From positions 1 to 43,758 of the forward strand of contig NZ_JAPYKK010000035.1 in assembly GCF_029623395.1 (NCBI RefSeq): 43,758 bases of DNA, read 5' to 3'. The notes beneath the pieces are model-generated. The model ran no database searches. It was not told the DNA's origin and saw only the letters and a program-made list of their open reading frames with translations. Numbering within the stretch: the first letter of the stretch is position 1; every line of letters begins with the position of its first letter. Origin of the DNA: Sphingomonas echinoides (GTDB taxonomy: Bacteria; Pseudomonadota; Alphaproteobacteria; Sphingomonadales; Sphingomonadaceae). Positions 31,820-40,410 of the stretch are shown here, piece after piece. The position numbers and the translations under genes are program-made.

Positions 31820-33234
31820 AGCGTTTCACCCTAACCGCCTGCACCGCCTTGTGCTTTTCAGGCCCTGCGTTTGCCCAGCAAGTGCCCAATGCGACCCCCG
31901 ACATCCCTGTCAGCGCGCAGGACCGGTTCTACACGTCGGACCAGTTCTCCAACACCGTGTCGGTGATCGACCCATCAACCAACACGCTGCTCGGCGTCAT
32001 CAAGCTCGGCGACCAGACCCCCGCCAACCTCAGCCCGCTCTACAAGGGGCAGCTGCTTGTCCACGGCATGGGCTTCTCGCCCGATCGTAAGACGCTGGCG
32101 GCGATCTCGATCGGTTCGAACTCGGTGACGTTCATCGATACCGCGACCAATGCCGTGAAGCACACGACCTATGTCGGGCGCTCGCCGCATGAGGCGTTTT
32201 TCCGCCCCGACGGTCGCGAAGTCTGGGTCGCGGTGCGCGGCGAGGATTATATCCAGGTGCTCGACGGCAAGACCTTCGCGCCGACCACGCGCATCCCCGT
32301 CCCCAACGGCCCCGGCATGACGATTTTCTCGCCGAACGGGAAATACGGCTATGTCTGTTCGAGCTTCTCACCCGAGACCGTGGTGATCGACACCGCCTCG
32401 AAGAAGATCGTCGGTCGCGTCAAGCAGGCAAGCCCGTTCTGCCCCGACATCGCCGCGACGCCCGACGGCAAGCAGGTCTGGCTGACGCTGAAGGACGTCG
32501 GCAAGGTCATGGTGTTCGACGCCAAGCCACCCTTCGCAGTGCTGAAGACGTTCGACACCGGCGCGATCACCAACCACGTCAACATCGCCCGCACCAAGGC
32601 CGGCCAGTTCGCCTATGTGACGGTCGGCACCGAGAATGTCGTGAAGGTGTTCCGCACCACCGACTTCGTGCAGGTCGCGAGCATCCCGGTCGGCGCGCTG
32701 CCGCACGGTCTGTGGCCGTCGGGCGACGGCTCGCGGATCTATGTCGGGCTGGAGAACGCCGACGCTGTTGCGGCGATCGACACCGCCAGCAACACCGTCA
32801 TCGCGACGATTCCGATCGGTCAGGGGCCGCAAGGCGTGGCCTATGTTCCCGGCGCGGTGCCGGTAGGCGAAGGCCGTGCAAACCTGATACCGCTCGCACA
32901 GGCCGGCATGAAGATCCAGCTGACCCTCGCCGGGACTGGCCGCAGCCAGGTCACGCTGTTCGATCAAGGCCAAGTCCAGATCCTGCAGGCGGCGGTTGCG
33001 GGCCTCAGCCCAAAGATGCCCTATGTCCTTGGGCTATCCTCCCGCGCTGATGGTGGCGGCGTGATCCAGCCTCTGGCAAAGTTCATGACCAATCCGGCTG
33101 GCGGCGCGATCGTCAACACGCTCGGACCGCTCCGCCAGATCGTCAGCGACGCGAAGGGCGACATGCGCCGGTACCTCGTCATTGCGTCAGGCGACCCGAT
33201 GATGCCGAGCGCTGTCGTTCAGGTGCAGAAATGA
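31816..33234 (+). CDS. Exported YncE-like beta-propeller protein with C-terminal extension
   Basis: A 472-residue protein with a signal peptide (1-20, SGPAFAQ). Residues about 35-345 form seven-blade YncE-type repeats (DRFYTSDQFSNTVSVIDPSTN, FFRPDGREVWVAV, IFSPNGKYGYVCS, WPSGDGSRIYVGLENADAV). The last 120 residues are a separate beta-rich domain (IQLTLAGTGRSQVTLFDQGQVQILQAAV...), absent from the divergent propeller at 29.5 kb. The start overlaps the DUF305 stop by four bases, so the two exported proteins are made together. The pairing of a His/Met-rich DUF305 protein with a propeller suggests a periplasmic metal or haem-linked function; this is inference. Confidence 0.75.
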   Translation: MKRFTLTACTALCFSGPAFAQQVPNATPDIPVSAQDRFYTSDQFSNTVSVIDPSTNTLLGVIKLGDQTPANLSPLYKGQLLVHGMGFSPDRKTLAAISIGSNSVTFIDTATNAVKHTTYVGRSPHEAFFRPDGREVWVAVRGEDYIQVLDGKTFAPTTRIPVPNGPGMTIFSPNGKYGYVCSSFSPETVVIDTASKKIVGRVKQASPFCPDIAATPDGKQVWLTLKDVGKVMVFDAKPPFAVLKTFDTGAITNHVNIARTKAGQFAYVTVGTENVVKVFRTTDFVQVASIPVGALPHGLWPSGDGSRIYVGLENADAVAAIDTASNTVIATIPIGQGPQGVAYVPGAVPVGEGRANLIPLAQAGMKIQLTLAGTGRSQVTLFDQGQVQILQAAVAGLSPKMPYVLGLSSRADGGGVIQPLAKFMTNPAGGAIVNTLGPLRQIVSDAKGDMRRYLVIASGDPMMPSAVVQVQK

Positions 33235-33251
33235 GGGTTCAGGTGAACCCT
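33234..33251 (+). terminator. Hairpin overlapping the YncE stop
   Basis: AGGGTTCA-GG-TGAACCCT begins at the last base of the TGA stop. Arms are perfect; with steric limits the loop is about four bases. No T-run follows. Confidence 0.4.
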
Positions 33252-33806
33252 GCGATCTCCTGTCCGTATCCAGTATCTTGGTCATGACGCCGGTATAGGT
33301 TGCCGCAGCGTCTTGAGACTGTCGGAAAACACATGTTTGGCGACGCAGCACCGTCCGCAAATTCACGACAATTAACGTGAACGCTGCATCGCACTATCTC
33401 CATATTGGCGCGACTGTCCGACAAACCCTGTCGGATTGAGAGTGTATGCGACAACCTTGAAGGCATGGTTTTCCGTCAGGGGAGCAACGACCGCAATTTT
33501 TGCACGGCCTAACCAAACCCAACAGTTCGCTATCGGTCAGGATCGCTCGCTGCTGGGCCGATCCCCGAAGTGCGCCGAATGGCCGGTCCGTCCAAAACCC
33601 GCCATTCATGGTACTTCTCTGGAACGGCGGCTAAGTCCCACATCTCGCCGTTCCGCGTGAAAAATCTGGTCGCTGTGAGCACCGATTGCATCACATTAAT
33701 AAATGTCCGCTTCCGGAAAGGCAGGCTGGCGGTCTGAATGTCACGTTCTGGGTCATCCGAGCGGAGCGAAACGAATGCCTACAGTTGTGACGGTAAACAC
33801 GCCGCC
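33252..33806. other. Intergenic region with degenerate repeats
   Basis: About 555 bp before the diguanylate cyclase 3' end. No supported gene: frames of about 70 codons here have low-complexity products and no ribosome sites. Stretches at 33570-33650 and 33700-33775 (AATGTCCGCTTCCGGAAAGG, TTCTGGGTCATCCGAGC) resemble words near 35750, 37740 and 41855, marking a degenerate intergenic repeat family B. Confidence 0.45.
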
Positions 33807-34793
33807 TTAATTATCCTGCGCAAGTTTCGTACAGTTCCGTCCACCAGATTTGGCTGCATAGAGCATCGTATCGGCGCGCGCGAGCCAAGCGGCAAGCGAG
33901 CTTGTCGAGGCAGACAATTCGGCAACACCGAAGCTCGCCGTAACGCTCAAGGTGCTACCATCAGGCAGCATCATCGGATGGTCGGCAATTTCCCGTCGAA
34001 GGCGTTCTGCGGCTATAACGGCGGCCCCGCCGCTGGTTTCCGGCAGAAGCAGCGCGAATTCCTCGCCGCCCAGTCGACCGAACAGATCGCTCGGACGTAG
34101 GGTGGCCTCCGCGATGCGGGCGATTGTCTGCAAGGCCTGATCCCCGACTGCGTGCCCGTACGTATCATTCACGCGCTTGAAATGGTCGACATCGAGCATG
34201 ACAAGCGACGTTGTCCGTCCATAGCGGCGCGTACGCTCGATCTCCTTTACCGCTTGATCTACGAACCCCCGACGAGTCAACACCCCGGTAAGATGATCTA
34301 CTTGTGCGATCAGCCTTAGCTCGAGCTCGTCGCAAACAATGTTCGCGAAGTTGCCGAGTATAGCGACGTCCCCCGGGTTAAAGCGCCTTGGGCGGGTATC
34401 CATCGCGCAGAGCGCGCCCACATTGTAACCCTCCGGCGTGCGCAGCGGAACGCCGGCGTAGCTGCGTACGTGCGGCGGGCCGAGGACGAGTGGTACATTC
34501 GCAAATCTTGGATCTTCGAGGGCATTTTCGATGACCAACGGTTCGCGCTGCTGGATCGTATGCGTGCAAAAGGACATGGAGCGTGGCGTTTCGTTTTGAT
34601 CTATGCCGCGCTTGGCCTTGAACCATTGCCGGTCGCGATCAACAAGTGTCACGGTTGCGATGGGCACTGCGAGCACTGTGCGGACCAGCGTCACGATCTT
34701 CTCGAACGGCTCTTCGATTGCTGTGTCGAGCACATATAGACGGCGTAAGGCTGCAACGCGGGCGTCGTCGTCCCGCAGCAAAGTGTCATCCAT
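33807..34793 (-). CDS. Diguanylate cyclase, GAF-GGDEF
   Basis: A 328-residue cytoplasmic protein. Residues about 20-160 form a GAF domain (TVTLVDRDRQWFKAKRGI, SFCTHTIQ, AGVPLRTPEGYNVGALCAMD), and 165-320 a GGDEF domain. The active motif GGEEF (242-246) is intact, with the Mg-binding DVDHFKRVND and an inhibitory-site RxxD (RPSD, 233-236) five residues upstream. It should make c-di-GMP from GTP and be product-inhibited; no EAL domain is present. It overlaps the 3' end of a 79-residue gene by eight bases and is divergent from a globin gene 164 bp from that gene's start. The GAF domain could bind a nucleotide or a small ligand. Confidence 0.88.
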   Translation of the reverse strand: MDDTLLRDDDARVAALRRLYVLDTAIEEPFEKIVTLVRTVLAVPIATVTLVDRDRQWFKAKRGIDQNETPRSMSFCTHTIQQREPLVIENALEDPRFANVPLVLGPPHVRSYAGVPLRTPEGYNVGALCAMDTRPRRFNPGDVAILGNFANIVCDELELRLIAQVDHLTGVLTRRGFVDQAVKEIERTRRYGRTTSLVMLDVDHFKRVNDTYGHAVGDQALQTIARIAEATLRPSDLFGRLGGEEFALLLPETSGGAAVIAAERLRREIADHPMMLPDGSTLSVTASFGVAELSASTSSLAAWLARADTMLYAAKSGGRNCTKLAQDN

Positions 34794-35025
34794 TATGCGA
34801 CTCCTTCATCATGGTCCGGATCGCGACGGTCAGATCATCGGCATAGCTATCGACCAGAGTCCGGACACTTGCATCCACCACGTCATCATCGAGACCGGCC
34901 GCCCGCAAGCTGACGATCAATGCAGACAGATGGGATTGATGGCGACGCACGCTCTCAAGCAGCTCAGAAGGTATCTCAAAAGGATCCGCCGAACTCGAGG
35001 TAGGCTCAAGTTGATCGATACGCAC
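34786..35025 (-). CDS. Small acidic helical protein upstream of the cyclase
   Basis: A 79-residue protein, mostly helical (ELLESVRRHQSHLSALIVSLRAAG, VVDASVRTLVDSYADDLTVAIRTMMKE), acidic, without Cys or membrane segments. It overlaps the start of the diguanylate cyclase by eight bases, which implies coupled translation. No family is recognised. Its position suggests a partner of the cyclase, perhaps an adaptor to the divergent globin; that is speculative. Start is the first ATG, with weak ribosome-site support. Confidence 0.6.
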   Translation of the reverse strand: MRIDQLEPTSSSADPFEIPSELLESVRRHQSHLSALIVSLRAAGLDDDVVDASVRTLVDSYADDLTVAIRTMMKESHNG

Positions 35026-35188
35026 AGAACCGCTCCCTAGCCGTTGCGCCCTGACCTACAGCCAAATGGTTAACGGAATTGGAATGGCCAAATTGGATTC
35101 CGCTTGGCTTCATGACAAGAAACGCTGATCATATCATGCATCTGCTACGGTATGCCGCAAAGCAGAGGGGTATTGGTAAGGACGCGGG

Positions 35189-35653
35189 ATGTCTGTAACG
35201 ATGGAACAGGTCCAGCTCGTGACGCAAAGCTATGCACTCATTGCGCGATCTTCTCGCTCATATTCCGAACTTTTCTATCATCGATTGCTTCAGGATCACC
35301 CCTTTGCCCGAGCGCTTTTTCCTGACGATATGACACATCAAATCGACGTATTTTCTAGAACAATCGAGGTTCTTATTGAGAATGTCGCGAATCTCGATCG
35401 CCTACGCCCGACATTATCGGATTTGGCCAAGAGGCACGTCAAATATGGCGTCCGCGCATACCAATACGCGGTGGTTGGAACAGTATTAATCGATACTTTC
35501 GAGGAAATCTTGGGTATCTCTTTCACCGCTGATGTTCGTCAGGCGTGGGAGGCAGTCTACGGTGAAACTGCAAGCACCATGATTGCCGAGACCTATTTCG
35601 AACCGGGACACAACCCTCCTTTTCGGGAAGACGGGAGCGAGATGGCAAGCTAG
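35189..35653 (+). CDS. Single-domain bacterial globin
   Basis: A 154-residue protein matching the single-domain flavohaemoglobin-like globin fold: ELFYHRLLQDHPFARALFP near 27-45 with a candidate B10 Tyr30 and CD1-region Phe44, LRPTLSDLAKRHVKYGVRAYQYAVVG with proximal (F8) His83, and QAWEAVYGETASTM in helix H. No FAD or NAD domain follows, so it resembles Vitreoscilla haemoglobin. It should bind haem and oxygen or nitric oxide. ATG 35189 or ATG 35201 could start it. It is divergent from a small gene and a GAF-GGDEF cyclase, which makes a role as a gas sensor for c-di-GMP signalling attractive but unproven. Confidence 0.85.
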   Translation: MSVTMEQVQLVTQSYALIARSSRSYSELFYHRLLQDHPFARALFPDDMTHQIDVFSRTIEVLIENVANLDRLRPTLSDLAKRHVKYGVRAYQYAVVGTVLIDTFEEILGISFTADVRQAWEAVYGETASTMIAETYFEPGHNPPFREDGSEMAS

Positions 35654-35803
35654 CCTACCTCCCTTAGTCACGGTGTCCATCGCGGCAGATCAGACGCTAA
35701 AGACGGTCGGTGCGTAGGTGAACGAGCGTCCGATACCGGGAAGCGATGAGCTGGTGTGAACGGCGGTTCTTGGGTCATCGCGACTTGGGTATGCCAACAC
35801 AGC

Positions 35804-36640
35804 TTAGCCTGTAGGTTTATCTAAGAGCACCCGCAGCCGCTCGGCGTCGTCCGGTGTGGCGGGGTTGTAAACGATCATCCCCAGTTCAGGCCTTCCTTCG
35901 ACGGCAAAAGAAGAAAATTCCATCGCCAGCAGCCCGGCGTCGGGATGGTAGATCCGTTTTACGCCCTCGCCATGGGCGACCACGTCATTATCGTGCCACA
36001 GCGCCTCGAACTCTGGACTGAGACGCGACAGCTCTGTGACGAGCTTCGTCACCTCGACGCTGGTGCTGGCGCCCGCGCGTGCCACGTCTGCGCGGAAGGC
36101 GCCGACGACGAAGCGAGCAATGCTGTCGAAATCTGCGTTGCGGTCACGGACATGATCGCTGCCGAACATCAGGCGGAGGATGTTGCGTCCCTCGCGGGGC
36201 AGCTTGCCATAATCAGTCAGCAGCACCGCAGCGGCACGGTTCCAGCCAACAACGTCCCACATCGCGGTTTTTATGATCGTCGGGCTGAGGACCATCCCGT
36301 CAAGCACCCGCTGCAGCCGGGGGGTGATGCCGTCGGCCATCTGATAGCGGGCCTCTGGCGGGCGGCCGAGCCCGAGCATGTAGATGTGCTCACGTTCCGG
36401 CTCGGTCAGCATCAGGCCCTTGGCAATGCGGTCGAGCACGTCCGCAGACGGCGCGCCGCCACGGCCCTGCTCAAGCCATGTGTACCAGGTAGAGCTAATG
36501 TTCGCGCGGCTCGCCACTTCCTCACGGCGCAGACCGGGCGTGCGGCGACGCCCGCTGGTAAACCCGAACGCCGTAGGATCTAGACGCGTGCGACGGTCAC
36601 GAAGGTAAGTGCCGAGTGGGTTGGGTGCGTCGCCAGCCAT
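35804..36640 (-). CDS. XRE-family regulator with MmyB-like ligand domain
   Basis: A 278-residue regulator. An N-terminal helix-turn-helix of the XRE type (LGTYLRDRRTRLDP, TPGLRREEVASRANISSTWYTWLEQGRG, residues about 9-60) is followed by the MmyB-like ligand-binding domain (MLTR_LBD): LSPTIIKTAMWDVVGWNRAAAVLLTDYGKLP, NILRLMF and a C-terminal LAMEFSSFAVEGRPELGMIVYNP. Members bind fatty acids or other small ligands and often control a divergent SDR or epimerase gene. Here the divergent neighbour, 95 bp away, is an NAD-binding epimerase-like gene, a likely target. Confidence 0.88.
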   Translation of the reverse strand: MAGDAPNPLGTYLRDRRTRLDPTAFGFTSGRRRTPGLRREEVASRANISSTWYTWLEQGRGGAPSADVLDRIAKGLMLTEPEREHIYMLGLGRPPEARYQMADGITPRLQRVLDGMVLSPTIIKTAMWDVVGWNRAAAVLLTDYGKLPREGRNILRLMFGSDHVRDRNADFDSIARFVVGAFRADVARAGASTSVEVTKLVTELSRLSPEFEALWHDNDVVAHGEGVKRIYHPDAGLLAMEFSSFAVEGRPELGMIVYNPATPDDAERLRVLLDKPTG

Positions 36641-36735
36641 GATCGATCCTGTTGAATTCTATACCACGATAATGTCACTACTTTAACAGGTCAGGCCATC
36701 GGGAGATACTCAGTTGGTCAACGAGGAGATTTTTG

Positions 36736-37638
36736 ATGCGCGTATTCCTGACCGGTGCGACCGGCTTCATCGGTTCCCACGTCATTCCCGAGTTACTCAG
36801 CCGCGGCCATCAGGTACTTGGTCTCACCCGCTCCGATGCCGGTGCGCAGAAGCTCGAAGCGGCGGGGGCCGAAGTCCATCGCGGTGACCTAGAACGACCC
36901 GACACGCTCACCAGCGGGGTCGCTGTAGCCGACGCGGTCATTCACTGCGCCTTTGACCACGATTTCGCGAACTTCGTCGAGAATACCAAAAAGGACGAAC
37001 GCAACATCGCTGCGATGGGCGACGCGCTGACGGGGACCAACAAGCCCATCCTGATCACTTCGGGGATCGGTATCGGAACGCCACGCAACGGCGGTCCCGC
37101 GACCGAGGATGTGCTCAACCCGCTACATACTAATCCGCGCATCGTAACGGAGCTAGCCGCCGCAGCGCTGATCGCCCGGCGCATCGACGTGCGCACCATT
37201 CGGCTGCCGCAGGTGCACGACACTACCAAGGCCGGTCTGATCACGCCCCTGATCGCCGAGGCGCGCCGTGCCGGGGCCGTCGCGTACCTCGGCGAAGGCC
37301 GTACGCGCTGGGCTGCCGCGCATATCAGCGACGTCGCCAAGCTCTACGCCTTGGCTCTCGAAATTGGCGAGCCTGGCGCGCGTTACCATGCGTCGGTTGA
37401 GGAAGGCATCGACGCGCGGAGGATAGCCGAGGCGATTGGTGCGGGGACCGGACTGCCGGTGCGCTCAATCGCGGTAGACGAAGTCGAGCGCTACTTCGGC
37501 TGGATGACTCCCTTCGCCGCACTCGACATGACAGCGTCGAGTGTCTGGACGCGGGCACGGTTGGGATGGGAGCCGACAGGCCCCGACCTGCTCACCGACC
37601 TCGCCGCAATGAATTATGCGGAGGCTCAGGCTGTATGA
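36736..37638 (+). CDS. NAD(P)-binding epimerase/reductase-like protein
   Basis: A 300-residue extended SDR/NmrA-like protein: cofactor loop LTGATGFIGSHVIPELLSRGHQVLGLTRSD at 5-34, then HCAFDHDF, ITSGIGIG and a late RWAAAHISDVAKLYALALE substrate region. The usual epimerase YxxxK is replaced by a stretch lacking a clear Tyr-x3-Lys, as in the atypical group of reductases without that triad. A TTG codon opens the frame, but ATG 36736 has GAGGAG eight bases upstream. It is divergent from the MmyB-type regulator, its probable controller. The substrate is unknown. Confidence 0.8.
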   Translation: MRVFLTGATGFIGSHVIPELLSRGHQVLGLTRSDAGAQKLEAAGAEVHRGDLERPDTLTSGVAVADAVIHCAFDHDFANFVENTKKDERNIAAMGDALTGTNKPILITSGIGIGTPRNGGPATEDVLNPLHTNPRIVTELAAAALIARRIDVRTIRLPQVHDTTKAGLITPLIAEARRAGAVAYLGEGRTRWAAAHISDVAKLYALALEIGEPGARYHASVEEGIDARRIAEAIGAGTGLPVRSIAVDEVERYFGWMTPFAALDMTASSVWTRARLGWEPTGPDLLTDLAAMNYAEAQAV

Positions 37639-37917
37639 TCCATCTCCGTTGCACATTGGCACGCGCGGAGCGAGGCGCCAGCGTGCAACGGCTTTAAACG
37701 TTCCCGCCCACTCCCGACCGAGCAGATGAACGAGTGGCCGGTTTCGGGAAGCGGCGAAGAGCTTCCGAATGTCTATTTGTGGGTCCTCGCAGCCCCTGAG
37801 CGGTCGATGACAGGCGCAACCTTCCAGTTTTATGTCGGGCTCTCAGTTTCAGGAAGCCATTCACACTCTGGCCGACAGCAGATCAACTAAGATCGGTTGT
37901 AGAACAACGACTTGAAG
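37639..37917. repeat. Intergenic region with family B repeat
   Basis: A 279 bp convergent gap. The stretch GGCCGGTTTCGGGAAGCGGC (about 37737) and TGTGGGTCCTCGCAGCC (about 37785) resemble TCCGAAGTTGGGAAGCGAGG and TGTGGGTCTCCGCGGCC at 41857 and 41897. No gene is supported. Confidence 0.4.
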
Positions 37918-38382
37918 CTAAAGCCCAAGTTCCTCCAGCCCCGGATGATCCTCGGGCCGTGGCCCGAGCGGCCATTGGAACAGCCGCCCCTTTTCGGAAA
38001 TCGGAACGTCGTTGATGCTCGCGATCCGGCGCGCCATCAGGCCATCGAGCTCGAATTTCCAATTCTCATTGCCGTAGGAGCGATACCACGCGCCGACATC
38101 GTCATGCCACTCATAGGCGAAGCGCACGGCAATTCGATCGCCGTCATGCGCCCACAGGCCCTTGATAAGCCGATACTCGTGCTCGCGACGCCACTTTGCG
38201 GTTAGGAAGGTGACGATAGAATCCCGCCCCTGAAGGAAATCAGACCGGTTCCGCCACTGGCTGTCCTCGGTATAGGCGAGCGCGACCCGCGCTGGATCGC
38301 GGCTGTTCCAGCCATCCTCGGCGGCGCGGACCTTTAGCGACGCAGTCTCATGGGTGAAGGGAGGGAGGGGCGGTCGTGGCAT
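37918..38382 (-). CDS. DUF1348/NTF2-like protein
   Basis: A 154-residue protein matching DUF1348 of the NTF2/SnoaL superfamily along its length: AAEDGWNSRDPARVALAYTEDSQWRNRSDFLQGRDSIVTFLTAKWRREHEYRLIKGLWAHDGDRIAVRFAYEWHDD, ending GRLFQWPLGPRPEDHPGLEELGL. Members have a cone-shaped pocket and mostly unknown function. The frame opens at 38415, but ATG 38382 has AAAGGA eight bases upstream and avoids overlap with the VOC gene. It is the third gene of a unit with a PNPOx-like and a VOC protein, controlled probably by the divergent LysR. Confidence 0.85.
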   Translation of the reverse strand: MPRPPLPPFTHETASLKVRAAEDGWNSRDPARVALAYTEDSQWRNRSDFLQGRDSIVTFLTAKWRREHEYRLIKGLWAHDGDRIAVRFAYEWHDDVGAWYRSYGNENWKFELDGLMARRIASINDVPISEKGRLFQWPLGPRPEDHPGLEELGL

Positions 38383-38395
38383 CGAATTGATCCTT

Positions 38396-38806
38396 TCAGG
38401 CAAAGGGCGTGGCAAACTCCAGACGGATCCCGCCCGGAATGAAGATCAGGAAATGGCGCGCCGTCGATCCGGGACTGATGGCACCCGGCGCTGCGTCGAC
38501 CACGACTTCTGGATGCGCCGTCACGGCGGCCCACGCCGCCGCCAGTGCAGCATCGTCGGCGACCGAGAGCGAGAGATGATGGAGACCAATATTGGCGCGC
38601 CGGTCAAAGGCGCGGGCCGTCACTGGGTCGGCCGCGCGCCACAAGGTCAGCAGGATCGTGCCGTCCGAGACAAAGATAGCAGGATAGTCGGGCACGCCGC
38701 CTACTTCATCGAATCCAAGCGTGCCGCAGAAGAAGGCGCGTGCCTGATCGAGGTTGGGCACGGTTAGCCCTACATGGTGGACGCCGCATGTGATTTTGCC
38801 GGTCAT
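38396..38806 (-). CDS. VOC-family (glyoxalase-like) protein
   Basis: A 136-residue single VOC protein with two beta-alpha-beta-beta-beta modules: VHHVGLTVPNLDQARAFFCGTLGFDEV and GLHHLSLSVADDAALAAAWAAVTAH, ending RHFLIFIPGGIRLEFATPF. Candidate metal ligands are the His near residue 10, the His of GLHHLSLS and the Glu of RLEF. Such proteins include glyoxalases and dioxygenases; the activity cannot be decided. Its ATG overlaps the stop of the PNPOx-like gene (ATGA), and 13 bp separate it from the DUF1348 gene, so the three form an operon. Confidence 0.85.
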   Translation of the reverse strand: MTGKITCGVHHVGLTVPNLDQARAFFCGTLGFDEVGGVPDYPAIFVSDGTILLTLWRAADPVTARAFDRRANIGLHHLSLSVADDAALAAAWAAVTAHPEVVVDAAPGAISPGSTARHFLIFIPGGIRLEFATPFA

Positions 38807-39423
38807 GATGCTGCCCGTTCAAGTTGAGCGATGCGGGCTCGAAGCACCGCGATCTCGTCAATGAGTGGCTGGGAAGCGCGGCGCACCTCCGCCTCGGTGA
38901 AACGCGGCGTGATATGCTGCGGGCAGTTCCAGTCGAACCCGACGACGTCGATCAGAAAGCCACGCTCCGGCTCGGCCGCGTAGCCGGACGGCATGAGCGC
39001 TGCGATGACGGCGGGGTCTTCGCTCACGTGGGCATGGCCGATGATCTTGAGGCGCCGGCGGTTCGGATAGTCCATAAGGAACAGCGCAACCCGGTCGTCG
39101 GCCGCAACATGCGCGACGGAGAGATATTGCCGGTTGCCGCGAAAGTCGGCGAACCCGAGACGATTGCCCTCGAGGTGTCGGACGACGCCGGTCGCCCCGC
39201 CGCGATGCTGGAGATAGGGCCAGCCATCTTCGGACGTGCTCGCCATGTAAAAGCTGTCGCGGGCGGCGATGAACGCCAGTTCTTTCGCCGTCAGCCGGTC
39301 GACCGGCTCCGCGCCGGCTTCCATGCGTGCGTAGGACGTTCGCGATCCCGCTGCTTCTTGCAGCGCGCGAGCGCGTGGTCCGAAAAGGGTGTGTAGATAT
39401 GCCTGCGCCATGGCCACGAACAT
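38803..39423 (-). CDS. Pyridoxamine 5'-phosphate oxidase-like flavoprotein
   Basis: A 206-residue protein of the PNPOx-like split-barrel family: TAKELAFIAARDSFYMASTSEDGWPYLQHRGG at about 45-76 is the flavin-binding region, followed by LGFADFRGNRQYLSVAHVAADDRVALFLMDYPNRRRLKIIGHA and a coiled-coil-like C-terminus (LIDEIAVLRARIAQLERAA). It probably binds FMN or F420 and reduces a small molecule. The frame extends to 39738, but that part is antisense to the LysR gene; ATG 39423 or 39411 is the true start. It is the first gene of a three-gene operon divergent from a LysR regulator. Confidence 0.82.
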   Translation of the reverse strand: MFVAMAQAYLHTLFGPRARALQEAAGSRTSYARMEAGAEPVDRLTAKELAFIAARDSFYMASTSEDGWPYLQHRGGATGVVRHLEGNRLGFADFRGNRQYLSVAHVAADDRVALFLMDYPNRRRLKIIGHAHVSEDPAVIAALMPSGYAAEPERGFLIDVVGFDWNCPQHITPRFTEAEVRRASQPLIDEIAVLRARIAQLERAAS

Positions 39424-39448
39424 GGCGAGTTGCCCGCGATGTGATAAT

Positions 39449-39476
39449 TCGCAATTACTGATACGGACTATTGCGA
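39449..39476. promoter_or_regulatory. Dyad in the divergent LysR/PNPOx promoter
   Basis: TCGCAAT (39449-39455) and ATTGCGA (39470-39476) are perfect complements with a 14-base spacer, lying in the 64 bp between the divergent starts. The size and position fit a LysR recognition site. Confidence 0.55.
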
Positions 39477-39487
39477 TACGGGGAATA

Positions 39488-40381
39488 ATGGACCGCTTCG
39501 AGAGCCTTTCTGTCTTCGTCGCGGTGGCAGAGCAGCGCGGTTTCGCGGCTGCGGCTCGCGCCCTCAACCTGTCGCCTCCCGCCGTAACCCGCGCGGTTGC
39601 GGCGCTGGAGCGGCATCTGGGCGTGACGCTGTTCCACCGCTCGACGCGAGCGGTGTCCCTGACGGATGACGGGGCGAGCCTGCTCGATAGGGCGCGGCGC
39701 ATACTTGCGGACATTCGCGAGGCGGAGCAGATCGCCATGGGCGGTCGTTCGGTTCCCCGGGGGCAGCTCTACGTAACTGCGCCGGTCATATTCGGGCGGC
39801 TGCATGTGTTGCCGGTCATCAGCGCGCTGCTGGCCAGCCACACCAGCCTCAACGCGCGCATGATGCTGCTCGATCGTAATGTCCGCATCGTCGAGGAGGG
39901 TGTCGATGTGGCGGTGCGGATCGGAGCGTTGGCGGACAGCACGCTGCGCACCGTGACGATCGGTTCGGTCCGTCAGACCATCGTGGCAAGCCCGGGCTAT
40001 ATTGCCGAACATGGCGTGCCCATCGATCCCGGCGACCTGGCCCGGCATCGGTGCATCATGGGCAGCGGTGCGCGCGCCGGCACCGGATGGCCGTTTGGCG
40101 CACGCGGCGAGAAGCTGTTGGAAATCGTCCCCCGCCTGACCGTCAACGGCATCGACGCGATCCTCGCTGCTGCGGAGGCAGGCGTCGGCCTTGCCAATGT
40201 ACTGAGTTACCAGTCGGCCGCGCACATCGCGAGCAGGCGACTCGTTGAGGTTCTGGCGGATCATGCTCCGTCCGCCATGCCGGTTAGCCTGCTCTATGAT
40301 CCCGGTCGAGCCGCTATGCCTGCGGTCAGGGTGTTCATCGACGCGATGCGGGAACAGGGGCGGCGGGGCGTGTGGTCCTGA
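39488..40381 (+). CDS. LysR-family transcriptional regulator
   Basis: A 297-residue LysR protein: helix-turn-helix MDRFESLSVFVAVAEQRGFAAAARALNLSPPAVTRAVAALERHLG, TLFHRSTRAVSLTDDG, then an effector domain (GQLYVTAPVIFGRLHVLPVISALLASH, GVDVAVRIGALADSTLRTVTIG). It belongs to the CrgA/PecT-like group of LysR proteins that often control a divergent detoxification gene. The frame opens at 39389, but ATG 39488 is the family start. It is divergent from the PNPOx/VOC/DUF1348 operon, with a dyad between them. The inducer is unknown. Confidence 0.88.
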   Translation: MDRFESLSVFVAVAEQRGFAAAARALNLSPPAVTRAVAALERHLGVTLFHRSTRAVSLTDDGASLLDRARRILADIREAEQIAMGGRSVPRGQLYVTAPVIFGRLHVLPVISALLASHTSLNARMMLLDRNVRIVEEGVDVAVRIGALADSTLRTVTIGSVRQTIVASPGYIAEHGVPIDPGDLARHRCIMGSGARAGTGWPFGARGEKLLEIVPRLTVNGIDAILAAAEAGVGLANVLSYQSAAHIASRRLVEVLADHAPSAMPVSLLYDPGRAAMPAVRVFIDAMREQGRRGVWS

Positions 40382-40410
40382 CTAGGTCCGTTGGACGAGC
40401 TATTTCGCGG

